Below are positions 26,861 to 35,880 of a DNA stretch of 44,477 bases, piece by piece. The stretch covers positions 1 through 44,477 of the forward strand of contig NZ_QYUP01000088.1 of the NCBI RefSeq assembly GCF_003590855.1. Direction: 5' to 3'. This DNA comes from Massilia cavernae (GTDB lineage Bacteria > Pseudomonadota > Gammaproteobacteria > Burkholderiales > Burkholderiaceae_D). Every line of letters starts with the position of its first letter. Position 1 is the stretch's first letter. Under the pieces are notes generated by a model. It was not told the origin of the DNA and searched no databases. It saw only the letters and a program-made list of their open reading frames with translations. A program made the translations under genes and the position numbers.

Positions 26861-28078
26861 ATGAAAAAGAAAATTATCGCCGCAGCGGTGATCGCGGCGT
26901 TCATCGCCGTGCCGGTCGCGGTCAAGCTGTCGAAGAATAAGACCGTCAAGGAAGCGGAACTGGCGAAGGTCGAACTGCGCCAGATCCAGCCGACGATCCT
27001 CGCCTCCGGCAACCTGGTGTTCAGCCAGGAAGTCCAGCTGTCGAGCGAAGTAATCGGCAAGGTCAGCGAAGTGCTGGTCAAGGAAGGCGACAAGATCGAA
27101 AAAGGCCAGGTTCTGCTGCGCCTCGACCCCACCACCTACCGCGCCGAAGTGGCGCAGCAGGACGCCAACCGCCGCAGCGCCGCCATCGCCATCGAACGCG
27201 CGCAGCTGAACCTCGCCAACCAGAAGCGCAACCTGGAACGCAACGCCAGCCTGGCCGACGCCAGGTTCATCGGCGCCAGCAAGTACGACGACGCGCGCCA
27301 TGCGGCCGAGCTGGCCGCGGTGGAACTGCGCGCCAGCCGCGAGGCGCTCCAGCAGGCCGAGGCGATGCTGTCGCTGTCCAAGGAGCGCCTGGCCAAGACC
27401 GAAGTGCGCGCGCCGATCAGCGGCACCGCTACCTCGGTCCAGATCAAGGTCGGCGAAACCGCCGTCGCCAGCGCCACCGGGATCGCCGGCTCCAGCCTGA
27501 TGACGATCGCCGACGTGTCGGGCATCATGGCCGAAGTGAGCGTCGACGAAGCCGACGTGGCCGGCGTGGCGGCAGGCCAGGCCGCGCGCATCTACCCTTC
27601 CGCCTACGCCGACAAACCGGTGTCCGGCAAGGTCCAAAGCGTGTCGCTGACACCGAAAGTCAGCCCGCAGGCGCGCAACTACATCGTCAAGGTGCGCCTC
27701 GACGACACCACGCTGGCCCTGCGCACCGGCATGACGGCGCGCGTGGAGATCGTGCTTGGCGGCGGCACCGCCCGTCCATCCGTGCCGCTGCAGGCGGTGA
27801 TGACCGAGCAGGCGCCCGGCGCCAAGGACAACAAGCAGTCCAGCTTCGTGCTGGCGGTGGTCGACGGCGTGGTGCGCAAGCGTACCGTCGAACTGGGCCT
27901 GGCCGACGACAACAACCAGGAAGTGCTCAAGGGTGTGGCCAGGGGCGATACCGTCGCGATCGGGCCCGCGCGCCTGCTGCGCGAACTGCGCGACGGCGAA
28001 GCGGTGGCGGCGCTGAAGGCGGATCCGAAGAAGGAGGTGCGCAGCGCGCAGGCGCCGCAGCCGAAGGCAAGCCTGTGA
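26861..28078 (+). CDS. MacA/HlyD-type periplasmic adaptor of an ABC exporter
   Basis: Inner-membrane-anchored adaptor linking an ABC permease to an outer-membrane channel, 405 residues. Membrane anchor at about 4-22 ([17 protein letters not shown]). A lipoyl/barrel-sandwich half motif ([28 protein letters not shown]) precedes a helical hairpin (about 95-175, Gln/Ala/Arg-rich). The second lipoyl half is [20 protein letters not shown]. Beta-barrel and membrane-proximal domains follow. Its TGA overlaps the GTG of the ATPase gene (GTGA). The pairing with a MacB-type permease supports the assignment; the substrate is unknown. Confidence 0.92.
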   Translation: MKKKIIAAAVIAAFIAVPVAVKLSKNKTVKEAELAKVELRQIQPTILASGNLVFSQEVQLSSEVIGKVSEVLVKEGDKIEKGQVLLRLDPTTYRAEVAQQDANRRSAAIAIERAQLNLANQKRNLERNASLADARFIGASKYDDARHAAELAAVELRASREALQQAEAMLSLSKERLAKTEVRAPISGTATSVQIKVGETAVASATGIAGSSLMTIADVSGIMAEVSVDEADVAGVAAGQAARIYPSAYADKPVSGKVQSVSLTPKVSPQARNYIVKVRLDDTTLALRTGMTARVEIVLGGGTARPSVPLQAVMTEQAPGAKDNKQSSFVLAVVDGVVRKRTVELGLADDNNQEVLKGVARGDTVAIGPARLLRELRDGEAVAALKADPKKEVRSAQAPQPKASL

Positions 28079-28676
28079 TCCGTCTGTCCGGCATCACCAA
28101 GACCTACCGGATGGGCGACCAGGAAGTCCATGCGCTGCAGGGCGTGGACCTCCAGATCGAGCGCAACGAGTACATCGCCTTCATCGGCGCTTCCGGTTCC
28201 GGCAAGTCGACCATGATGAGCATCCTCGGCTGCCTCGACCGCCCTAGCGCCGGCACCTACCTGCTCAACGGCCGCGATGTCGCCACCATGGAAGGCGACG
28301 AGCTGGCCCTGGTGCGCAACGCCGAAATCGGATTCATCTTCCAGAGCTTTCACCTGCTGCCGCGCTCCACCGCGCTGGCCAATGTGGCGCAGCCGCTGAT
28401 CTACCGCGGCATCGGCATCCGCGAGCGCACCCGCATGGCGGAAGAGGCGCTGCAGCACGTCGGGCTCGGCGAGCGCATGCACCACCGCCCCAACGAGCTG
28501 TCCGGCGGCCAGCGTCAGCGCGTGGCCATCGCGCGCGCGCTGGTCGGCAAGCCCTCGATCCTGCTGGCCGATGAACCGACCGGCAACCTGGACTCGGCCA
28601 CCAGCCGCGACATCCTGGCGCTGATCCGCGACGTGCAATGCAGCGCCAGACGGTTGGTTTCATGGTCACCCAGTGA
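28075..28676 (+). pseudogene. MacB-type ABC exporter ATPase, C-terminus scrambled
   Basis: ATP-binding subunit of a MacB/LolD-like exporter. Intact over about 187 residues: Walker [11 protein letters not shown]-loop [10 protein letters not shown], signature [15 protein letters not shown] and Walker [16 protein letters not shown] 28075 overlaps the adaptor stop. After LALIRDVQ (about 28637) the frame is lost. QTV and FMVTQ, matching the family's QTV-MVTHE, appear in another frame, and later pieces (IAAQCRR) appear in the original one. Several small indels would restore a normal C-terminus, so the apparent fusion to the permease is not taken at face value. Confidence 0.8.
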
Positions 28677-28787
28677 GCCCGGGAAAATCGCCGCACAGTG
28701 CCGGCGCCGTGGTGCGGCCTTGCAGACGGGAAGATCGTTCAGCGGGACACCTTCAACGAACCGCGCGGGGCCTAGAAGGAACCAGAC

Positions 28788-30021
28788 ATGTACTATTTAT
28801 CGAGGCCCTGCGCTCGCGGCTGGCCGCCATCCGGCGCACCGGCTTGCGCAGCTTCCTGACCGCCGCTCGGCCGTGAATTCATTCGGGGTCGCATGCGGTG
28901 ATCGCGTGGTCTCGCTGATCCAGGGTATTCCCAGAGCATTCAGCGAAGCAGTTTCGAAGGCCTGGGCAGCAAATGCCAACACCCATCAGCGCCAGGAACG
29001 ACTTCAAGGATGTCCTGCGCGGCAAGATCAACACCTGCGCTTCCGAGGACGATGGAACAGGTTGCGCGCCCACGTCAGCCGGCATCCCGACCTGTGCCCG
29101 GTTGATTCTCGCTCGGGCGGCGGCGACGTCCGGGTCGGCAACAGCAAGGCCTTCGCGCATGTGATGGCGACCACGCCGAGCTACCAGGACGTTCACCAGC
29201 GCTTTGTGCAGACCGGCCGCTTCCTCAGCCAGGCGGACGAGGCCAACGCGCGCCGGGTCGCCGTGATCGGGTCGAAGCTGGTCGAAGAACTGCACCTGAA
29301 GGGCGATCCGCTCGGCCAGTTCGTCCAGTACTCGGGCGAGTGGTTCAAGATCGTCGGTGTGATGGAGACGCGCGGCGAGTTGTTCGGGATGTCGCAGGAC
29401 GACTACCTGATCATCCCGTTCAAGACCGGCCGCAGCATGATCGGCAATAACCAGAAGCCGAACATGCGCATCAACGTCAGCAGCGACAGCGCCACCCCGA
29501 CCGAGGAAGTCAAGCGCCAGCTCACCGCCGCGATGCGCGCCTCGCACAAGCTGAAGGCTGAGCACAAGGACGACTTCGAACTGGTCGCGTCAGACCAGCT
29601 GGCGAAAAGCTTCGCCGAGATCAGCACGATGGTCACGATGGTCATGGCCGGCATTGTCGGCATCGCCCTGCTGGTGGGCGGCATCGGCATCATGAACATC
29701 ATGCTGGTGTCGGTGACCGAGCGCACCCGCGAGATCGGCATCTGCAAGGCGATCGGCGCGCGCAGCCGCGACATCATGCTGCAGTTTTTGATCGAAGCGG
29801 CCATCCTGGCCATGTTCGGTGGCCTGATCGGCGTGGTGCTCGGCTACGCGATCGGCTGGGGCGTGGCGGCGGTCATTCCCAATTTCCCGGATGCATTCGT
29901 GCCGTGGTGGGCGATTGCGGTGTCGCTGCTGTTCTCGGGCGGCGTGGGCGTGGTGTTCGGCGTCTTCCCGGCCAGTAAGGCCGCGAAGCTCGATCCGATC
30001 GAAGCGCTGCGCTACGAGTAG
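28788..30021 (+). pseudogene. MacB-type ABC exporter permease, N-terminus scrambled
   Basis: Membrane subunit with MacB periplasmic core and FtsX domains. The expected start ATG 28788 has AGAAGGA upstream. The first 110 or so codons are spread over all frames: [20 protein letters not shown], then VVSLIQGI, then [16 protein letters not shown]. From about 29130 the frame is clean to the stop. It includes the core ([13 protein letters not shown]…) and the three C-terminal membrane segments ([60 protein letters not shown]), ending [11 protein letters not shown]. Restoring it needs many small indels within 500 bp; poor consensus quality is the simplest explanation, gene decay the alternative. Confidence 0.8.
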
Positions 30022-30035
30022 CCGCAAGCGTAATT

Positions 30036-30127
30036 CGTAGGGCGGATAAGTGCGAAGCACGCATCCGCGTGTTTGCGCTTCGTTGACGCATGCACGCGGA
30101 TGCGCACCAAGCGCTTATCCGCCCTAC
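30036..30127. repeat. Dispersed palindromic repeat, copy 3
   Basis: A 92-bp imperfect inverted repeat with outer arms CGTAGGGCGGATAAG / CTTATCCGCCCTACG and an inner pair GCATCCGCGTG/CACGCGGATGC. It lies between convergent genes (ABC permease and the vgr-related gene). Same family as 9765 and 24850. Confidence 0.88.
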
Positions 30128-30145
30128 GTCATCTACGCGTAAGAC

Positions 30146-30727
30146 TTAGCGGCGGATAAAGCCGCGCGGGAGGTTGGCGCGGTCGCGCGGGTTGGCGAGG
30201 AAGCCGGCCAGCACCTTGTCGAACAGCGCGCCGCAGTCGGCGTAGCGCGGCTGGCGCATCGTGCGCGCCGAATGCAGGTGCTTCAGCACGAAGTAGTCGG
30301 CCAGCAGGTCGCCCTGCGCTTCCATGTTGTAGTCGGCCAGCGTCTTGGCGGGATCGAGCTCGTAGGCGTAGCCGAGGCCGATCCTGATGGCGCCGCGCAG
30401 GCGTACCGGATAACCCAGCTGGTGCTGCCAGACGTGCACCATTTCGTGCATGAACCAGTGCCTGGCGTGGTCGTCGCCGCGCGAAAAATCGGACAGGCAG
30501 CAGGATTTGTGGAAGTAGATGCTGCCGTTGGGAGACATCGCGCAATTGCGCGGCTGCATGCCGAACGGGAGGTAGCGGCGGCGGAAAACCCGCACGCGCG
30601 CGTAATCGAGCGCGTCGCCGAACAGCGCCGATGCCATGGCGACCTCGCCTTCGGTGAGCGGCCGGTCGAGGCGCGCGGGTGCGCGCACTGCCGGCTTGAC
30701 GCAGATGTGCAGCGGTTCGTTATGCAT
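30146..30727 (-). CDS. 'Vgr-related' HExxH protein, intact copy
   Basis: 193-residue protein of a family often annotated 'vgr related protein' or Rhs/Vgr-associated; the function is unknown. It has a zincin-like motif [10 protein letters not shown] (His94, Glu95, His98), suggesting a metallopeptidase, though no third ligand is obvious. Earlier conserved stretches are [20 protein letters not shown] and [13 protein letters not shown]. No signal peptide. A diverged, truncated second copy lies at 36349-36633 in the same orientation. The two copies bracket the mobile and T6SS-like island. Confidence 0.75.
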   Translation of the reverse strand: MHNEPLHICVKPAVRAPARLDRPLTEGEVAMASALFGDALDYARVRVFRRRYLPFGMQPRNCAMSPNGSIYFHKSCCLSDFSRGDDHARHWFMHEMVHVWQHQLGYPVRLRGAIRIGLGYAYELDPAKTLADYNMEAQGDLLADYFVLKHLHSARTMRQPRYADCGALFDKVLAGFLANPRDRANLPRGFIRR

Positions 30728-30870
30728 CCACGAATTCTAACGCGGCGCGCGCCTCAAGCGCGCCGCGTTCGTTTGCGGCAGCCGCCTTTGCCAGTTCGGT
30801 AATGCGCGCCCAGTCGCCGGCCAGGATCGCGTCCTTCGGGGTGAGCCAGGATCCGCCGACGGAGGCCACG
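30439..30870 (-). repeat. Left direct repeat flanking the island
   Basis: About 430 bp covering the first two thirds of the vgr-related gene, its upstream spacer and the last 95 bp of eda. It is highly similar, with scattered substitutions and small indels, to 36349-36790 in the same orientation. Confidence 0.85.
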
Positions 30871-30890
30871 TCAGAATCGTCGATGGCGAT
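30776..30890 (-). pseudogene. eda remnant with internal deletion
   Basis: 30776-30870 matches the 3' end of the intact eda (about 36694-36790). 30871-30890 matches an internal eda segment (37236-37255, 19 of 20 bases). About 440 bp of eda between these is missing, so this is a non-functional relic of KDPG aldolase. Immediately after it, GATGAAGACTTTT is the end of edd in the opposite orientation. Confidence 0.8.
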
Positions 30891-30902
30891 GAAGACTTTT
30901 TG

Positions 30903-31060
30903 TTGACATCCTCCCCTACCCTGAAGGAAACGGATTCCTACGGCGCTATGCGGCGATTTGCGCAGTCGCTTCAGTGGGGTGAACGCATGCGCTCACGCTT
31001 CGCCGAGCGGCCTGGCTGCACCGGCTCTCCACAGGCTAGAACGCGATGTCCTCGCGCTAA
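30903..31060 (-). ncRNA. Predicted omega-RNA region of TnpB
   Basis: In IS200/IS605 elements the tnpB 3' end and right end are transcribed as the guide (omega) RNA. Here the scaffold would end at GTCAA (30903). The guide would be the adjacent flank read on the minus strand from 30902 downward, beginning CAAAAAGTCTTCATCG. Position and boundaries are inferred from the family; expression is unknown. Confidence 0.5.
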
Positions 31061-32175
31061 AATATTGATCGCACCGACCACATCGGCGTGATTTTCGTAA
31101 CCGCAATCGACGCATAAGAACTTCGCTTGTGTTTGCCGATTGTCTTTCGATGTGTGGCCGCAGCATGGGCACATCCGGCTGGTGTGGTGCGGCGGAACGG
31201 CAACAGCATGCCGCCGTTCCACGCCACCTTGTAATCCAGCTGTCGCCTGAATTCGCCCCATCCCTGATCGAGAATGGCGCGGTTCAGGCCGGACTTCTGT
31301 TTCACCATCTTGCGGTGCTGTTCGCTGCTGCCTTTGGAAGACCTGGACATGTTCCGTACCTGCAAATCCTCAATGCAAACGAGTGCGTGGTTTTGGCAAA
31401 TCGTTGTTGTGGTTTTGTGCAGAAAATCCTTGCGGGCGTTAGCGATACGGGTATGAACCTTTTGGACGCGGGCCTTTGCCTTCTTCCAGTTGTTGCTGAA
31501 CTTGACCTTGCGGCTCATGCGGCGCTGGTAGCGGGCAAGGCGCTGTTGGTGCTTCTTGAAGCTGTTGAGCGGGGCGATATAGCTCTCGTCGCTCATGGTG
31601 GCGAACCGAGCGATGCCGACGTCGATCCCGATGGCGGTTGTCGCCATGGGCAGGGGCTGCTCGACCTCGCGCCGCGTCTGAATCGACACGAACCACTTGC
31701 CTCCCGACTGGCTCACGGTGACGTTACGCAGTTCGCCGAGCACGTCCCTGCTGTTGCGGTAGCGCAGCCAACCCAATTTGGGAAGAAAGAGGCGATTGTT
31801 GGCCTGATCGAGCTTGATCTGTTTCGGATCGGGGTAGCGGAAAGCATCGCCGCTGCCCTTGCGCTTGAAACGCGGGAAATCGGCGCGTTTGGCAAAGAAG
31901 TTTTGGTAAGCCTTCTCCAAGTCCTTCAAGGCATGTTGTAATGGATGACAAGGCGCGTCCTTGAGCCACGGCGTGTCAATGCCATTGCGCCATCCCGTAA
32001 GGTGTTTCGCCATCGCGACATAGCCGATGAACTTGTTACCCGCTTCGTAATTTTCTTTTTGCAGTGCCAGCGCCTTGTTATAGACGAACCGGCACGATCC
32101 GGCGAAGCGGCGCATAGCGCGCTCCTGCTCGCCATTTGGCATCAGTTCGTATTTATAGGCTTGTAGACGCTGCAT
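30971..32175 (-). pseudogene. tnpB: TnpB RNA-guided nuclease, one-base frameshift
   Basis: IS605 OrfB/TnpB, ancestor-type of Cas12; about 401 residues if repaired. The N-terminus (MQRLQAYKYELMPNGEQERA, ATG 32175) and RuvC motifs are clear: Asp in GIDVGIARFATM, Glu in CIEDLQVRNMS, and the zinc finger CPCCGH…CVDCGY followed by the last Asp in NHADVVGAINIL. The frame breaks at about 31197-31200 (MLLP then VPPHHTSRMCP), repaired by one extra G in CCGTTCC. All catalytic residues survive across the two frames. Upstream codons to 32232 overlap tnpA and are not included. Confidence 0.88.
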
Positions 32176-32196
32176 GCTTCGATTATCGTTGGGACT

Positions 32197-32595
32197 ATGA
32201 GAAATGACAGCGATATTCGCCACGGAAGACACTGTATTTTTCTAATGCATGCGCATTTGATCTTTGTCAAAAAATACCGCCGTGAAGTCTTCACAAAAGA
32301 GATTCTTGACGACCTGCGTCTGCATGGACTTTGAAGCGGAACTGATGAAGTTCGACGGCGAGAACGACCACGTTCACCTTCTGGTCAACTACCCGCCCAG
32401 GGTTGCCGTTTCCAATCTGGTCAACAGCCTGAAAGGTGTTACCAGCCGCATGATCCGGAAGAAAAACTATCCGAGTATTCGAAAAAAACTGTGGGCGGTG
32501 CGCTTTGGTCGCCCAGCTACTTTGCGGGTAGTTGCGGCGGCGCACCCATCGCAGTTATTCGACAGTACTTCGAACAGCAGCAGACTCCGCACTAA
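32197..32595 (+). pseudogene. tnpA: IS200-type TnpA (HUH Y1 transposase), decayed
   Basis: Single-strand transposase remnant. The N-terminus MRNDSDIRHGRHCIFLMHAH, the HUH motif in NDHVHLLVNYPP and the catalytic Tyr in AVIRQYFEQQ are all present but in three frame segments. The first break, at about 32320, is a small deletion between DDLR and VCMDFEAEL. The second, at about 32492, is one missing G in KKLWGGALWSPSYF. Divergent from tnpB with 21 bp between the starts. Confidence 0.85.
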
Positions 32596-32644
32596 AGTCA
32601 AAGGCAAGGACGGCTCTGCCGTCGGCGCCTGCCCCCGCCCTGAA

Positions 32645-34281
32645 GAGGGTGTCGCAAAACGTTTTTCTGCGATCACATCAGGCCCGGGCGATGTTGTGGT
32701 TGAGGACGCAAGCCAAAAAAACGCGGCATGCGGCCGAAAAAACGTATGCGCCCCTCTGAGCGCGTATGGAACGGCGTAAAAGTAGAAAAACAGCGCCCTC
32801 AGCAGGGCAACCGCTCTGGACAAGTTGTACGCCATGACATGTAAGGCAAATTCGCGCTTGACCGCCTGTAGCCCACGTCGGCGAAAGCGATCCAGGCCCT
32901 GCTGACCGCGCAGGCTGCTGAACACTGGTTCGACGATCGCCTTGCGCTGGCTGAAAATGTAGCGCGCCTGGCGATGCTGCATCACGAGACGAAGCGCGTC
33001 CCGTTGTTCATCCTCGGGGTAGCGTTTGATGCGCCGCCCCTGCGCGGCCTTCGTACAGTTCGCACGCAGGCGGCAAGCTGTGCAGCTTGATGCCGCATAC
33101 ACGCTCACTGCCCGCGTGCGCGGTGTTTCTCCGCATTTGGAAATGAGGACCAAGGTTTGGCCGGCAGGGCATCGGTAAGTGTCGGTATGCGCGTCGTAGG
33201 TGAATGCGCTCTTGTGGTACAGCCCCTCCTCTTTGGTCTTGGCAGGCCACTGGCCCTCCGGACACAACAAGCTGATATCGCGTGTGAGCGTCGCGTCAAT
33301 CACTTCATCATCGAAGTAGCCGGCGTCGAGCAGCAATTCCCTGACATCTTCTCCAGTCACGCGTGCACTTTGATCGAGCATCGGTGCGATCACCTTCGTC
33401 TCGCTCGATGGATCGATTTCGAAGGCTGTGATGATTCTGTCTGGATTTGCCAGTACCGATGGTTTGTACGACGCCGCAAACCCGTGTCCACGTTTCAGGC
33501 GCTGTACCATGGCCTCCGGTTCGCTGCCGCTGATACGCAAGGTCTCGACATTCTTGCCATTGCTGAGGCGCGCAGTCTGGCGCTGCTCGAAGAGTTCCTG
33601 GCATCGCGCACTGCGTTCCTGTTCCTGCTGCGCCGCCTGATTCTCCGGTGTGCGTTCTACGGCCTGGTGCGCCGCTGTTGCGCGCGCCTTGACGGCCTCT
33701 TCCTTGAGCAGATTGTAGTGCGAGCAAGCCGCTTCAATAACGGTGCCGTCACCGGCCAACCGAGCGCTGCCAGAACCCGTCGCTTTCAAAATCGACCCGG
33801 TCAGCGATTCAAAGAAATCCCGGGTCAGCGACGCTTCATGCTGGACGATGAAGCGTCCGATGTTGGCATGGTCCGGCGCGATGCCGCCGGTCACCCACAT
33901 GCATCCGAGATCGAGTCGCGCCAGCCGTTCCAATTCGCGCAGGGAATGCACCCCTTGCATCACGCCGTACAGGATCAGGCCGACCATCAGTTGCGGCGCA
34001 TAGGGAGCGCGGCCAGTTGCAGCGTAGCGCCGCTCAAACGCTTGCCAGTCTTGTGCTCCGAGCAGACGGGCCACGGTAAATGGAGCATGCTGGCCAGAAC
34101 GCTTCAGATGTTCTTCCAGACGCATCGTCCCCAGGAAAATGGCGTTGGCATCGCCCGTCACGAAACGCCGACCGCTATGGACCGCCGTTTGCAGAGCCGG
34201 CGCATCCGAACCTGCCGGCACGCCGCCAAACAAATCGTACTGCGGAACGTCGGGCGAAGGTAATTTGCGGGTGCTGCTCAT
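32645..34281 (-). CDS. IS1182-type DDE transposase
   Basis: Cut-and-paste transposase with the DUF772 N-terminal domain (RYAATGRAPYAPQLMVGLIL and RELERLARLDLGCMWVTGG). Catalytic residues are in LAGDGTVIEAA (D), LLLDAGYFDDEVI (D) and KAIVEPVFSSLRGQQGLDRF (E). A Cys cluster, CTACRLRANC, lies between the last two. ATG 34281 is chosen for its AGGAACC site and because the open frame upstream runs towards the terminal repeat. There is no stop inside the element: the frame passes through the terminal repeat (…FATPS) and runs 59 more codons to 32467 in flanking DNA. Confidence 0.88.
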
Positions 34282-34346
34282 TGTCGGTTCCTGGCATTTC
34301 ATTCTGAGCAATATTTTATCGCGCAGAGGGCTTTTGCGACACCCTC
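32645..34346 (-). mobile_element. IS1182-type insertion sequence, 1702 bp
   Basis: Terminal inverted repeats GAGGGTGTCGCAAAA at both ends (32645-32659 and 34332-34346 as complement). The target duplication TGAA is at 32641-32644 and 34347-34350. One transposase gene. The insertion point is the loop of the IS200/IS605 left-end hairpin, so this element arrived later. Confidence 0.92.
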
Positions 34347-34373
34347 TGAAGGGCGAGGTTTGCCGCCCAACAG

Positions 34374-34432
34374 ATCAAGAGCCCAAAATGACTATGACCC
34401 TACTCGACATCATGTGTTTGTCGTGCGCGATC
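34374..34432 (+). pseudogene. Inverted 5' fragment of eda
   Basis: CCCAAAATGACTATGACCCT and the following bases up to CGACATCATG match the start of the intact eda (37285-37315, opposite strand), including the bases before its ATG. Similarity fades after MTMTLLDIM. It is the right half of an inverted edd-eda junction whose left half, GATGAAGACTTTT, sits at 30888-30900; the IS200/IS605 element lies between. Confidence 0.8.
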
Positions 34433-34875
34433 CCCCGTACCGAGAACGAAGCAAGCATCAAGCTCACGGCGGAACACTTCGAAATCTCCCGGCTACCGTC
34501 AAGCGGAACTGTGCGGCCTGAACCCTCTACGGCCCGCCGCGCCTCGATCACGCCGGGGCCGTGGCCGAGTCCACCCGCTAGGCTACGAAGCGTCCCCCGC
34601 GATACTTTACGCAGCACCCCGCCCCTAACGCTCCGTGACGGCATACCGGTTAAGCCAGCCGATGGAAACACCAGATTTCCAGCCTCCCCATATAGTATTC
34701 TCCCTTCCCACCGCCCCCTCCTGCTGCTGCTAGACACACTCCCCATTTTTTGTTCAATGATTGGCCCAGCCCTTTAACGCCGGCGGTTGACGGCATCTCT
34801 TGATATCAGCCAACGCCCACCCCGTACAGCCGAGCAACAATGCTCACTTAACTAAACCTGTAACGGAGGCAAGGC
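34433..34875. other. Intergenic stretch before hcp, no gene recognised
   Basis: About 440 bp with lower G+C and different word use from the chromosome around it. No frame here has family likeness or a good ribosome-binding site. It presumably holds the hcp promoter, but no convincing -35/-10 pair was found. Confidence 0.55.
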
Positions 34876-35367
34876 ATGTCAATCGACGTTTATCTCTCCA
34901 TCGACGGCATCAAAGGTGAATCGGCCGATTCCGAACACCAGGGCTGGATCGAGGTCACATCGGCACAGTGGGGCGTGATTCAACCTAGAAGCCCGACCGC
35001 GTCGACAGGTGGCGGCCATACAGCCGAACGGTGCGAGCACCGTACGCTCTCGTTCAGTAAGCTCGCGGACCTCGCCTCTCCGATACTGATGCAGACGGCC
35101 TCAATGGGAAAGACGATCCCGAAGGCAAAGCTAGAGTTCATGAGGGCCGATGGCGACGGTAAGCGCGTGAAGTACTACGAGGTGGAACTTGAGAATGTCA
35201 TGATAGCCAACATGGAACAGGTGGTAGGCGGCGGCAGCATTCTGCACGACTCCATTGGCCTCCGGTTCTCAAAAGTGAAGTGGAAATATTCGCAGCAGAA
35301 GATCGGCGGCGGTACTGGCGGCAATACCGCTGGTGGGTGGGACCTTGCGTGCAATAAATGCGCATGA
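34876..35367 (+). CDS. hcp: Hcp-family type VI secretion protein
   Basis: Tube-forming T6SS protein that carries small effectors in its lumen, 163 residues. It begins MSIDVYLSIDGIKGESADSE and continues GWIEVTSAQWGV and STGGGHTAERCEH, all Hcp1 features. The C-terminal part (about 140-163) is a Gly-rich extension ending GGWDLACNKCA with two Cys. The ATG at 34876 has ACGGAGG 8 nt upstream. Its TGA overlaps the start of the next gene (ATGA). No other T6SS structural gene is in the window, so this is an orphan cargo locus. Codon use (ATA, CTA, AGA present) differs from flanking genes, suggesting transfer. Confidence 0.93.
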   Translation: MSIDVYLSIDGIKGESADSEHQGWIEVTSAQWGVIQPRSPTASTGGGHTAERCEHRTLSFSKLADLASPILMQTASMGKTIPKAKLEFMRADGDGKRVKYYEVELENVMIANMEQVVGGGSILHDSIGLRFSKVKWKYSQQKIGGGTGGNTAGGWDLACNKCA

Positions 35368-35879
35368 CTGGGATGCACGCTATGGATGACGACAACGACC
35401 CGCTACGCCCACGGCCTACACAAGATACTCGCGGGTTCTACATGCTCCCGCAAGCCCCGATGGACTCAGGTTACTACGTGTACGGAAACCTCTACGGGAA
35501 ATCCGCCAAGGGAGCCTACCAGTACCCGCATCCGATAATGATGACAGCGATCCTACGCGTTGCGATGGAGTGGCAGACCCGCGACAAGCGCCGAATCGGG
35601 ATCGGGGACATCAGCTTAGCGGGAGGGGGGAAGCCGCCAGATCACGACTCGCACATGAGTGGGTTGGATGTTGATGTCCGTCCATTGCGTAAAGACGGTC
35701 TCGAACAGCAAGTGTTCTGGTGGGACCGCGAGTACGACAAGGAAGGAACCGAGAAACTAATCGAATTGTTCCGCACCTTCGCGCCAGTCGTTCTGGTCTT
35801 GTTCAACGGCCCTGACATACCGTTTGTGAAGAGGGCGAAAAATCACGACCACCATTTTCATGTAAAGCTACGAGGCTGA
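35364..35879 (+). CDS. LAS/M74-like murein endopeptidase, probable T6SS effector
   Basis: 171-residue protein resembling penicillin-insensitive murein endopeptidase (MepA, M74) and M15 enzymes. The zinc signature is H-x6-D in HDSHMSGLDVDVRP (His97, Asp104) plus H-x-H near the C-terminus in HDHHFHVKL (His164, His166). It has no signal peptide although its expected substrate, peptidoglycan cross-links, is periplasmic. This fits delivery by the T6SS. ATG 35364 overlaps the hcp stop by 4 bp; ATG 35358, 35373 and 35382 are alternatives. The next gene, one base away, encodes an exported protein, as expected of an immunity partner. Effector activity is inference. Confidence 0.82.
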   Translation: MTGMHAMDDDNDPLRPRPTQDTRGFYMLPQAPMDSGYYVYGNLYGKSAKGAYQYPHPIMMTAILRVAMEWQTRDKRRIGIGDISLAGGGKPPDHDSHMSGLDVDVRPLRKDGLEQQVFWWDREYDKEGTEKLIELFRTFAPVVLVLFNGPDIPFVKRAKNHDHHFHVKLRG

Positions 35880-35880
35880 C

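Larger units (their letters stand above)
30903..34373 (-). mobile_element. IS200/IS605-family element, interrupted by an IS1182-type element
   Basis: Divergent tnpA (+) and tnpB (-) with typical ends. The right end (30903-30945) reads, on the minus strand, a GTAGGAATCC… hairpin ending GGATGTCAA. The left end lies at 34347-34373 and has the CCTCGCCCTTCAGGGCG hairpin once the nested element is removed. The left end follows TTGAT on the minus strand (forward 34374-34378), the target type expected for this family. Removing the element joins TTGAT to CAAAAAGTCTTC, recreating an edd-eda junction. Without the nested element its length is about 1.77 kb. Both genes carry frame defects, so it is probably immobile as read. 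Confidence 0.85.

Noticed and set aside
28075..30021. Single 648-residue ATPase-permease fusion
   Set aside because: The middle 170 residues match neither domain, and family pieces occur in other frames, so it is an indel artefact of two genes.
34139..34777. 212-codon open frame across the IS end and eda fragment
   Set aside because: Composite of IS terminal repeat, eda 5' relic and non-coding DNA; no ribosome site at its start.
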